Positions 16,339 to 26,760 of a stretch of DNA of 64,000 bases are shown one piece after another. The stretch's first letter is position 1. Each line of letters begins with the position of its first letter. Source of the stretch: Bryobacterales bacterium (lineage in GTDB: Bacteria; Acidobacteriota; Terriglobia; Bryobacterales; Bryobacteraceae); contig PMUP01000026.1 in assembly GCA_003166865.1 (NCBI GenBank), positions 25,533-89,532 on the forward strand, given 5' to 3'. The position numbers and the translations under genes were made by a program. Under the pieces are notes generated by a model. The model was not told the DNA's origin and made no database searches. It was given only the letters and a program-made list of their open reading frames with translations.

Positions 16339-18078
16339 ATGCGACAGAGAGTCATTCCCATATTGGCGTCGCGGGTGAGTAGTGCCCAGCCTAACGGGAA
16401 CGGCGCCCATCACACCAAGGCACGGGGCATGGCGGTGCTCACCACACCGTTGCTGAACAAGGGCACGGCCTTCACGGCGGAGGAACGAAAAGAGCTGGGC
16501 CTCACCGGCATGTTACCCCCCGTGATCAATACGCTCGAGGCTCAAGTAAAGTCGGCTTTTGCTCAGTACCAGCGTCTCACCGACGCGCTCAGCAAGAACA
16601 TCTACCTGACTGCGCTGCACGACCGTAACGAGGTCCTGTTTTACCGCTTGCTGTCGGGGCACCTCCGCGAGATGATACCGATCGTCAACGATCGGACGAT
16701 CGGCTTGGCGATGCAGCAGTATCACCACGAGTGCCGGCGTCCGCGAGGCGTTTACCTTTCCATCGACCATCCTGACGGAATCGAGGAAGCCTTTCGGAAC
16801 ATCGGCGCCGGACCCGAAGATATCGATTTGATCCTGGCGACCGACGCCGAGCAAATCCTGGGGGTGGGAGATTGGGGCGTGGGCGGTATCGAAATCTCGA
16901 TCGGCAAGCTCGCGATTTATACCGCGGCCGGCGGAATCGATCCCACGCGGGTAATTCCGGTGATGCTGGATGTCGGCACCAACCGCGAAAGCCTGCTTAA
17001 GGATCCGATGTACATCGGGAACCGGCATCCCCGCGTCCGCGGGAAGCGCTACGACGTTTTCATTGATGCCTATGTGCAAGCCGTAACCAAACTGTTCCCG
17101 AACGCGCTGCTGCAGTGGGAAGACTTCACGCCCGGCAACGGACGGCGCATCCTCGAGAAATACCGCGGTCAGTTCTGTACGTTTAACGACAATATGCAGG
17201 GCACGGGCGCGATCACGCTGGCGGCGGTGGTCTCGGCGGTGCGCGTGTGCGGATCGCCACTGCGGAATCAACGGGTGGTGATTCTTGGCGCCGGAACGGC
17301 GGGTTTGGGAATTGCCGATCAAATTCGAGATGCCATGGTGCTGGAGGGTCTGTCCAGGGAGGACGCCACCGCGCGCTTCTGGCTGGTGGACTCGGAGGGC
17401 CTGCTCACCGATGACATGGGCGAGGGGTTGCGCGACTATCAGGCGCCGTATGCGCGCCCGCATGCCGAGGTGAAGCGCTGGAAGCACAACGGCTCGGATG
17501 GCGCCAAGGACTTGGCCGAATTGGTGCGCCAAGTGCGGCCGACAATGCTGATCGGCGTTTCGACGGCTGCGGGCGCTTTTACCGAAACCGTGGTCAGGGA
17601 AATGGCTAAGCATTGCGAGCGGCCCATCATCTTCCCGCTTTCAAATCCAGCGGCCATGGCTGAAGCCTCGCCAGCCGATCTGATTGCCTGGACGGAGGGC
17701 CGGGCTCTGATTGCCACTGGCAGCTCGTTCCCGCCCGTCACTTACCGGGGAGTCACTTATGTCATCGGCCAGGTGAACAACGCCATGCTGTACCCTGGCC
17801 TTTGCCTGGGCGCCATCGTCTCTCGAGCCTGCCGGATCAGTGACGGCATGCTCGCGGCCGCGGCCAACGCGGTCTCGAGTCTGGTTGCCGTGCGCCTGCC
17901 CGGGGCTTCGCTGCTCCCGCATGTCGACGACTTGCGTAACGTGTCCTTGACGGTCGCGGTGGCGGTCGCGGAAGCCGCCGTCCAGGAGGACTTGGCGGGC
18001 ATGAAATTCCACGACATCGTGCAACAAGTGGGAGACGCCATGTGGGAGCCGGAATATCGCCAGATTCAAGCGGTTTGA
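16339..18078 (+). CDS. NAD(P)-dependent malic enzyme
   Basis: 579 aa, the long eukaryote-like/SfcA type that oxidatively decarboxylates malate to pyruvate with NAD(P). Visible are LNKGTAFTAEERKELGL, DRNEVLFYRLL, the catalytic region VTDAE-like (LILATDAEQILGVGDWGVGG), the metal-binding EDFTPGNGRRIL segment, FNDNMQGTGAITLAAV and the Rossmann motif VVILGAGTAGLGIAD. The first 30 residues are poorly conserved and an internal Met (MAVLTTPLLNKG) may be the true start. Its placement between a sortase substrate and a sortase is odd for a central metabolic enzyme; it stops at 18078 with the sortase ATG following directly. Confidence 0.92.
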   Translation: MRQRVIPILASRVSSAQPNGNGAHHTKARGMAVLTTPLLNKGTAFTAEERKELGLTGMLPPVINTLEAQVKSAFAQYQRLTDALSKNIYLTALHDRNEVLFYRLLSGHLREMIPIVNDRTIGLAMQQYHHECRRPRGVYLSIDHPDGIEEAFRNIGAGPEDIDLILATDAEQILGVGDWGVGGIEISIGKLAIYTAAGGIDPTRVIPVMLDVGTNRESLLKDPMYIGNRHPRVRGKRYDVFIDAYVQAVTKLFPNALLQWEDFTPGNGRRILEKYRGQFCTFNDNMQGTGAITLAAVVSAVRVCGSPLRNQRVVILGAGTAGLGIADQIRDAMVLEGLSREDATARFWLVDSEGLLTDDMGEGLRDYQAPYARPHAEVKRWKHNGSDGAKDLAELVRQVRPTMLIGVSTAAGAFTETVVREMAKHCERPIIFPLSNPAAMAEASPADLIAWTEGRALIATGSSFPPVTYRGVTYVIGQVNNAMLYPGLCLGAIVSRACRISDGMLAAAANAVSSLVAVRLPGASLLPHVDDLRNVSLTVAVAVAEAAVQEDLAGMKFHDIVQQVGDAMWEPEYRQIQAV

Positions 18079-18690
18079 ATGCGAGTCAGGATCAGCAGAA
18101 AACTGACACAAAGGACTCTCCGGTGGACCCAGTGTTTGTGTTTCGTTGGCGCTGCTCTGCTGTTGGGTTATTGCGGTTTCGTTATGGTGGACGCCTGGGT
18201 TTTTCAACAGCGCGAAAGCCGCGATTTGCGGCGTCTGCTACAAGATCACGGATCTAAGCTCAACGCGAGCGCACCAAGTCCTCCCGCTATCGTGGCCAGA
18301 GGCCTGATTGGCCGCCTTGAAATCCCGCGTCTGGGACTCTCCGCGATACTGATCGAAGGCGACGACCCAAAGACTCTCCGGCGCGCGGTCGGCCACATTC
18401 CCGGCACGCCGCTACCGGGGCAACCCGGCAATGTGGCACTCACCGGGCACCGCGATACGTTCTCCCGGCCGCTGCGGAACATCCGCGCGAACGACGTCAT
18501 TGTGGTGACCACATTACAAGGCGAGTATCGTTACCGTGTCGTGTCCACGCGAGTGGTCAGTCCGGAGAACATCGCGGTATTGAACTCGAGCGGCGGTGAG
18601 ATCCTGACGCTGGTCACTTGCTATCCGTTCTACTTCGTCGGCGCGGCCCCCGACCGATTTATTGTTCGCGCTGAAAGGCTGGCGGGATGA
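18079..18690 (+). CDS. Sortase (class D-like)
   Basis: 203 aa. An N-terminal transmembrane anchor (CLCFVGAALLLGYCGFVMVD) is followed by the sortase beta barrel: catalytic His in ALTGHRDTF, Cys in LTLVTCYPF and Arg in APDRFIVRAE, all three present. The call as class D-like rests on size and the TLxTC-like context and is tentative. It would cleave the LPKTA motif of the protein at 15523-16242 in a transpeptidation at the outer face of the inner membrane. The ATG follows the malic-enzyme stop without a gap, so the genes form one transcription unit. Single sortase-substrate pairs are known in Gram-negative bacteria, but the acceptor is usually unknown. Confidence 0.88.
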   Translation: MRVRISRKLTQRTLRWTQCLCFVGAALLLGYCGFVMVDAWVFQQRESRDLRRLLQDHGSKLNASAPSPPAIVARGLIGRLEIPRLGLSAILIEGDDPKTLRRAVGHIPGTPLPGQPGNVALTGHRDTFSRPLRNIRANDVIVVTTLQGEYRYRVVSTRVVSPENIAVLNSSGGEILTLVTCYPFYFVGAAPDRFIVRAERLAG

Positions 18691-18713
18691 AATGTGAGCA
18701 CTTTTGAACAGAC
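18691..18713 (+). promoter_or_regulatory. Repeated 23-bp upstream element, copy 2
   Basis: Beginning AATGTGAGCACTTTTGAACA and ending GAC, it differs from 13896-13918 at two positions. It starts directly after the sortase stop codon and lies 117 bp upstream of the groES start. Confidence 0.5.
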
Positions 18714-18829
18714 AGCCTGGAGCTTACGTGCTAATTTCGGTGTGCCGCTGACCAGCTTATTCAACTGCGCGAGCGTTCGTCACGCGCACTCTCTCTTCAG
18801 CACAATCGGGGCCGGGAGGCCTGAGACCT

Positions 18830-22069
<3,240 letters not shown>

Positions 22070-22212
22070 ACCTCATAGACTAGCGTCATCGCGCCCTGCA
22101 ATCACGTCTTTTGTAACAACAAAGCCCGCTTGCTGACAGTCGCGGCCCGCTACGTCGCTGCCGTGGGGGACTCGGATGATGAGCGTATCCTGAAGATGCT
22201 GAGAAAAGGCCA

Positions 22213-22425
22213 ATGAGCGTACCCGACGATCTATACCAGAAGGCGCTTGAGATTGCCAAGGCGCAACGGGTTTCCGTCGATGAAGTCTTCGCCTCGGCGT
22301 TCGCCGAACAACTATCTGCCTGGAAGCAGCTGCAGCAGCGAGCCGACGGCGGCACTCACGAGAAGTTCCTTGCCGCGCTAGACAAAGTGCCTGACGTCGA
22401 ACCTGACGGCTACGATCGGCCCTGA
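22213..22425 (+). CDS. Small protein resembling an orphan antitoxin (70 aa)
   Basis: The protein begins MSVPDDLYQKALEIAKAQRV and continues SVDEVFASAFAEQL, the helix pattern of ribbon-helix-helix-like antitoxins that bind DNA as dimers, followed by an acidic tail (DKVPDVEPDGYDRP) of the type that wraps a toxin. No toxin gene follows; the next gene is convergent 6 bases away. An open frame without a proper start runs into the ATG from upstream (overlap ATGA), ending DSDDERILKMLRKGQ, and may be the remnant of a lost partner or chance. Function not proven. Confidence 0.55.
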   Translation: MSVPDDLYQKALEIAKAQRVSVDEVFASAFAEQLSAWKQLQQRADGGTHEKFLAALDKVPDVEPDGYDRP

Positions 22426-22431
22426 GCTCTC

Positions 22432-23364
22432 CTACTTCGCCGGTCTGCCGTGCTCCAGGCAGAGAGCGACCAGATCGGAGATGTTCGCTTCACCCACGCA
22501 CATCACCGTATCCGCACCGCCCCAATAGATCTTCACGGTTCCGTCGGATTCTGGAACCGCGCCGCAGGTGAAGACCACATTGTGGACATATCCGGTTAGT
22601 TCCCACGGGTCCTCCGGTTGCAGAATCCAGGAGTCGCCCACGCCGATGATCTTTGCGGGATTGTGCAGGTCATGCAGGGCGACGCCCAAACGATAGACCG
22701 ATCCATCCATGGTCTTGAAAACTCCGTGATAGATGGAGAGCCATCCCCGATCGGTTTTGATCGGCGGCGCGCCGGGGCCGATCTTCATTTCATCCCAGTG
22801 ATACGGCTCCGGCCGCATGATGAGCTGGGACTCGCCCCAAAAACGCAAATCCGGGGAATAGGAAATCCAGATCGACCAGGGAGCAATCTCCGAATGCGGC
22901 CGGTCCAGCCGGGCGTAGAGCCCGTCAAACTTTTCGGGAAAGATCACCACGTTCCGATAGTCCGCTTCCGTGATCATGCAGACCTTTTCCACGTGGCTGA
23001 AATCTTTCGTCTTGGCCAGCGCGATCCGCACGCCATTGCGCGAGTAGGCGCTGTAGGTGATGATATATTCCCCGTCGAGCTGTGTGATGCGTGGGTCCTC
23101 GACGCCGAACTCTTCATAGTCGGCAAAAGGGCCGCTGCGCTCGGGAACTATAAAGGGCGCCGGATCGGCGGTGAAACGGAACCCGTCGTGACTGCGCGCC
23201 AACCCAAGGATCGACCTTCCGGTCCGGAGATGAGAGCGGAACAGCATGATGTATTTGTCCTGAAGCTTCACCACCGCCGCGTTGTGAACCGTCTCCACCG
23301 GGTACGGGATCTGGGCTTTGGTGAGGATCGGATTTTGGCCGTATCGTCGGACTATGTCTTTCAT
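22432..23364 (-). CDS. Glycoside hydrolase/phosphorylase family 130 protein
   Basis: 310 aa, five-bladed beta-propeller family GH130, whose members phosphorolyse beta-mannosides (or hydrolyse them in some subgroups). Seen: NPILTKAQIPYPVETVHNAA, MLFRSHLRTGRSILGLARS, FGVEDPRITQLDGEYIITY with the proposed catalytic Asp in VEDPR, and KIGPGAPPIKTDRGWLSIYH. Phosphate-binding Arg/His residues could not be assigned with confidence, so phosphorylase versus hydrolase is open. It is the last gene of a five-gene leftward operon; its ATG overlaps the stop of the preceding GT4 gene. Confidence 0.88.
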   Translation of the reverse strand: MKDIVRRYGQNPILTKAQIPYPVETVHNAAVVKLQDKYIMLFRSHLRTGRSILGLARSHDGFRFTADPAPFIVPERSGPFADYEEFGVEDPRITQLDGEYIITYSAYSRNGVRIALAKTKDFSHVEKVCMITEADYRNVVIFPEKFDGLYARLDRPHSEIAPWSIWISYSPDLRFWGESQLIMRPEPYHWDEMKIGPGAPPIKTDRGWLSIYHGVFKTMDGSVYRLGVALHDLHNPAKIIGVGDSWILQPEDPWELTGYVHNVVFTCGAVPESDGTVKIYWGGADTVMCVGEANISDLVALCLEHGRPAK

Positions 23365-24392
23365 GAGCGCTTATTCGCTTCCAGATCGAAAATCTTGCAG
23401 TAGACTCGTTCGTACGCCTCCACCATGGTTTCGATGGAAAAGCGCTCCTGGACCCGCTGCCGGCACGCCGCGCGATCGATTTCAGGAATCCGATCCAAGG
23501 CCCGCACTGCTTCGGGGACGCTCGCGACCAGAAACCCGGTCTGGCCGTCCTCGATCACTTCGCGGCAGGAACCCAAATCCATGGCGATCACCGGCACGCC
23601 GGCGGCATTGGCTTCCGCCAGAACAAGACCAAATCGCTCTGGGATAGTGTTCAGGTGGAGCAGCGCTCGGGCGTGCGCGAACAATTCGTTCTTGCCCTCG
23701 ACGTCTACTGGTCCGACATAACGAATCTGGTCATCAAGGAATGGCTTTACGCGCTCGCGGAAATAGGCTTCGTCTTGGATAATTCCGGCGATCAGCAGTG
23801 GTAATCCGCTCAGTCTCGCAACCTCGATCGCCAGATGGACGCCCTTGTCCGGATGAATTCGCCCCAGAAAAATCAGGTCATCGCCGCCAGATTCCTGAAG
23901 CGGATACAGGTTGAGATCGATTCCGTTGTACACCGTCGCCAGGTAATTGAGTCCCGGCGCGCGATCGGAGTCGCTGATGGAAGCAAAATACCCGTCGCGA
24001 TACTTCTGATAGACCGGCATGATCTGGGCGGACGAGAATCCGTGGATGGTGGTGAGGACCGGCGTCCGGACGAGCCGGGTGTAGGACAACGCCATGAAGT
24101 CGTAATGGCTGTGGATCAGGTCGAACTCCGCGGCGCGCTCGAAAGCTTCGGAGATGTGCAGGTATTCCGCGACTTTGGGATCCACGGCGGAATCCTCTTC
24201 ATAGCCCCGGTCGATCACGGCATGCAGGTGAGCGCGGGTAACGGAATCCCCAGTGGCGAACAACGTCACATCCCAGCCACGGGCGACAAGTCCTTCGGCG
24301 ATGTTGCTGGCTACTGTTTCCCATGCCCCGTATTGCCGCGGAGGAGTTCGCCAGGCCACCGGTGATAAGACTGCCACGCGCTTATGCCGCAT
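23361..24392 (-). CDS. Glycosyltransferase family 4 protein
   Basis: 343 aa. The start at 24392 gives MRHKRVAVLSPVAWRTPPRQ, then YGAWETVASNIAEGLVARGWDV, the N-terminal GT-B pattern of GT4 retaining transferases; the C-terminal half has FLGRIHPDKGVHLAIEVARL and the sugar-nucleotide site PERFGLVLAEANAAGVPVIA. An upstream in-frame start would put 77 arginine-rich residues inside the neighbouring gene and is rejected. It overlaps the transglutaminase-like gene by 11 bases and the GH130 gene by 4, so translation is coupled. Donor and acceptor are unknown; GH130 neighbours point to mannose. Confidence 0.88.
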   Translation of the reverse strand: MRHKRVAVLSPVAWRTPPRQYGAWETVASNIAEGLVARGWDVTLFATGDSVTRAHLHAVIDRGYEEDSAVDPKVAEYLHISEAFERAAEFDLIHSHYDFMALSYTRLVRTPVLTTIHGFSSAQIMPVYQKYRDGYFASISDSDRAPGLNYLATVYNGIDLNLYPLQESGGDDLIFLGRIHPDKGVHLAIEVARLSGLPLLIAGIIQDEAYFRERVKPFLDDQIRYVGPVDVEGKNELFAHARALLHLNTIPERFGLVLAEANAAGVPVIAMDLGSCREVIEDGQTGFLVASVPEAVRALDRIPEIDRAACRQRVQERFSIETMVEAYERVYCKIFDLEANKRS

Positions 24393-25230
24393 GGTCCACC
24401 TGCAGGTTGAGCGAAGCCTCCATCCGCGACGCCGATCCACCCGAGTACCATCCAGCCACCGGCGAAGCGAGATCGTGATCGAAGCCGGCGGCCACGGCGA
24501 CATGTCCGTTCGACACCGCCAGACCGCGAGCGGGATCGTAGCCGCGCCAGCCGATGCCCGGCAAATAGACTTCGGCCCAGGCATGCATGTACGTATCTTG
24601 CGCGCTCGCCGACGCGCATTCATATCCGCTGACGAACCGGGCGGCCAATCCCATCACGCGGCAAGCATCGCAGAATAGGACGGCCAGATCGCGGCAAGAT
24701 CCCTCCTGCGCACTCAGCGTTCGGTCCGAGGGCCAAGGCGGACCGTAATGACGGATCACCTGGCGGCAGGTTTGAAAGATTTGACGGCTCAACGCCAGCA
24801 GAAACGATAGTGTGTTCCACTGCGCGCCGGCGGCCATCCATTGCGCATACTGCTTCACGGATTCGGCGACGTGCGCGTCGTTGCGGTAGGGAGTGAGAGC
24901 CGCGCAGGTCGGCTCCAGATACCACAGGGGAAGATGCAACGATTGGCCGGTGAGAACGTAATCAAACGGGTTTTGCCGAAGCATCTCCACGGTGAACCGG
25001 CTCAGTACGCTCAACTCCCTGGTGGGCGTATTAAACCACGCGTTCAGGGCGAGAGTGCCATCCTGATCCAAACACTCCGTTGTCCCGGCGGGCAGGGGCG
25101 TGATCTGAAGGTCGAACGCGAGCAGCCGTTGCGAGCTGTTGGTGCGTGGCCGAAGCCGGAAAATGTGCGGCTCGAGGAACACTGGGAAATCGTAGCGGTA
25201 AACCGTGGAGTGCGTAACGGTGATCTTCAT
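24382..25230 (-). CDS. Transglutaminase-like cysteine protease-fold protein
   Basis: 282 aa. The N-terminal part (MKITVTHSTVYRYDFPVFLE, FRLRPRTNSSQRLL) is the beta domain typical of bacterial transglutaminase-like proteins; the core contains the catalytic triad Cys in EGSCRDLAVLFCDACR, His in YMHAWAEVYLPG and Asp in RGYDPARG. There is no signal peptide, so it is probably cytoplasmic. Such proteins can be peptidases, ligases or deamidases, often of peptides or glutamate polymers. It lies in the middle of the glycosyltransferase/GH130 operon, 6 bases from the upstream gene, which is an unusual companion. Confidence 0.9.
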   Translation of the reverse strand: MKITVTHSTVYRYDFPVFLEPHIFRLRPRTNSSQRLLAFDLQITPLPAGTTECLDQDGTLALNAWFNTPTRELSVLSRFTVEMLRQNPFDYVLTGQSLHLPLWYLEPTCAALTPYRNDAHVAESVKQYAQWMAAGAQWNTLSFLLALSRQIFQTCRQVIRHYGPPWPSDRTLSAQEGSCRDLAVLFCDACRVMGLAARFVSGYECASASAQDTYMHAWAEVYLPGIGWRGYDPARGLAVSNGHVAVAAGFDHDLASPVAGWYSGGSASRMEASLNLQVDHAA

Positions 25231-25236
25231 ACGACC

Positions 25237-26760
25237 CTACTCCATGGCAGCCAGCACCTCAGCCAGCGGGACGGTTGCGAAACCCGTGGCGTGGTCGGCC
25301 AAACCATAAGGGATGATCAGCTCGCCGTTGTGGACCAGAGCACCGCAGGTATACAAGACATTGGGAACGTAGCCTTCACGCTCATTCTGATTGGGCTTGA
25401 GCAAGGGCTCGCGAAGCCGGCCGATCACCTTGCTGGGATCATCGCGATCCAACAAGAACGCGCCAATGCAGTACTTGCGCATGGGGCCGACGCCGTGGCT
25501 CAGCACCAGCCAGCCGGCATCGGTTTCAATGGGAGATCCACAGTTCCCAAGCTGGACCAGTTCCCACGGAAAAGCGGGCTTGAGGAGCAACTTTTGGTCA
25601 TCCCAGAAATGGACGTTGTCGGAAAACATCAGATAGATATTCTCGTTATCCTGTCGCGAAAGCATGGCAAAGAGGCCATTGATCTTTCGCGGGAACAGCG
25701 CCATGCCTTTGTTTTGGGCGGCCGGGCCGTTCAGCGTGATGAACCGAAAGAGCAGGAAATTTGAAGTCTCCACCAGTTCCGGCACTACCACCCTGCCGTC
25801 GAAGGCCGTGAACGTCGCGTAGTAGCGGTGAGTGCCATCCTCGTTTTGGAAACGGACGAAACGCGCATCCTCGATGCCATTGCGTTGTGAGGGCGTGGCT
25901 GGGAACAATATGCGCGCCGACAACTGCTGGTCCTGCTGGAACTGGACCTCATAGTTGGACCGGGCCAGCATCCAAATTCCTTGTGCGGAGCTTTGATCTT
26001 CTTGCGTCATTCCATCCGGCAGACGGAATTGTTCAGCTTGGAGACTGGCGCGAAGCTCTCCCAATGCGAACGACTCGCCGAGTGTGTACATGACCCTGCG
26101 CGTATATTCACCGTTCAATCCCAGTTCCTCAAGTTTGCGCGCGAACAACCCCTTCTCATAGACCGGATTCGGGGTCTGGCGAGGTTCCGTGAGAAAGCCG
26201 GCGGGGGCTGCAACCTCGATCCGTTGATCGGGCTGCCCTGGATCGGAATGGATGATCCCGGTTCGAAACGTGATGGAGGAAATGTGCCCTTCTCCGGTAG
26301 CGCGCAGGCTGATAATGAACCGCAGTGCTCCATCTTCGAGACCTGTTTGATCGGGATGCGGCACGATCGAGGGATTGAACAGCGCGGAAGATTCCAGAGA
26401 GTATTCGGCCAGGAAATAGGAGCCGATCAAGAGTCGTCTTGGCTCGGACACTTCGTGATCCGTCAACACCAGGTCGCGGACTTGTTCGAAGCGTTCCAGG
26501 AAGCGATCGTGGATGTGCTGGTGCCGCTGGGAAAATTCAGCGGAGATTTCCTCCAGCAGCGGGCCGACCCGCTCTTCCGGCAGCGCCATGATCCTGGCGA
26601 TGATTCCGGAGACGCGCTGTGAATTCCCCGGAATGAAAGGGCGCAAGAGAACGCGTGACTGGTCGGGCTCCAGCACCACGGCCGAGCGTTTGACGTGAAT
26701 TGAGGTGCCGTGAATTGAAGGGCCCTGAATCGAATTAGCGGAAATTGTGTTCATGCTCAC
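25237..26760 (-). CDS. Long GH130-like glycosidase/phosphorylase family protein
   Basis: 507 aa. The C-terminal 300 residues resemble the GH130 propeller (NGIEDARFVRFQNEDGTHRY, AMLSRQDNENIYLMFSDNVH, NCGSPIETDAGWLVLSHGVG, YVPNVLYTCGALVHNGELII), but an extra N-terminal part of about 130 residues with helices precedes it. The matching VED-R motif is IEDAR here. The first 20 residues have a short degenerate repeat (SIQGPSIHGTSIH) encoded by 15-bp near-repeats. It overlaps the GT4-fusion gene stop by 4 bases. It is distinct from the shorter GH130 protein at the operon's end, so the operon holds two different members. Confidence 0.82.
   Translation of the reverse strand: MSMNTISANSIQGPSIHGTSIHVKRSAVVLEPDQSRVLLRPFIPGNSQRVSGIIARIMALPEERVGPLLEEISAEFSQRHQHIHDRFLERFEQVRDLVLTDHEVSEPRRLLIGSYFLAEYSLESSALFNPSIVPHPDQTGLEDGALRFIISLRATGEGHISSITFRTGIIHSDPGQPDQRIEVAAPAGFLTEPRQTPNPVYEKGLFARKLEELGLNGEYTRRVMYTLGESFALGELRASLQAEQFRLPDGMTQEDQSSAQGIWMLARSNYEVQFQQDQQLSARILFPATPSQRNGIEDARFVRFQNEDGTHRYYATFTAFDGRVVVPELVETSNFLLFRFITLNGPAAQNKGMALFPRKINGLFAMLSRQDNENIYLMFSDNVHFWDDQKLLLKPAFPWELVQLGNCGSPIETDAGWLVLSHGVGPMRKYCIGAFLLDRDDPSKVIGRLREPLLKPNQNEREGYVPNVLYTCGALVHNGELIIPYGLADHATGFATVPLAEVLAAME

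Noticed and set aside
16513..17613. 366-codon antisense frame in the malic enzyme gene
   Set aside because: No domain pattern; composition is that of a reverse-frame shadow.
18714..18829. CIRCE element before groES
   Set aside because: Only a GTGCTAA half-like sequence at 18728-18734 is present, without its partner arm at the correct spacing.
22085..22215. Open frame running into the 70-aa gene, ending DSDDERILKMLRKGQ
   Set aside because: No Met start and no recognisable family; the ATGA overlap may be chance. Mentioned only as a possible remnant.
23361..24623. Longer start for the GT4 gene adding 77 residues
   Set aside because: The extra residues are Arg-rich, lie inside the transglutaminase-like gene and precede an obvious GT4 N-terminus at 24392.
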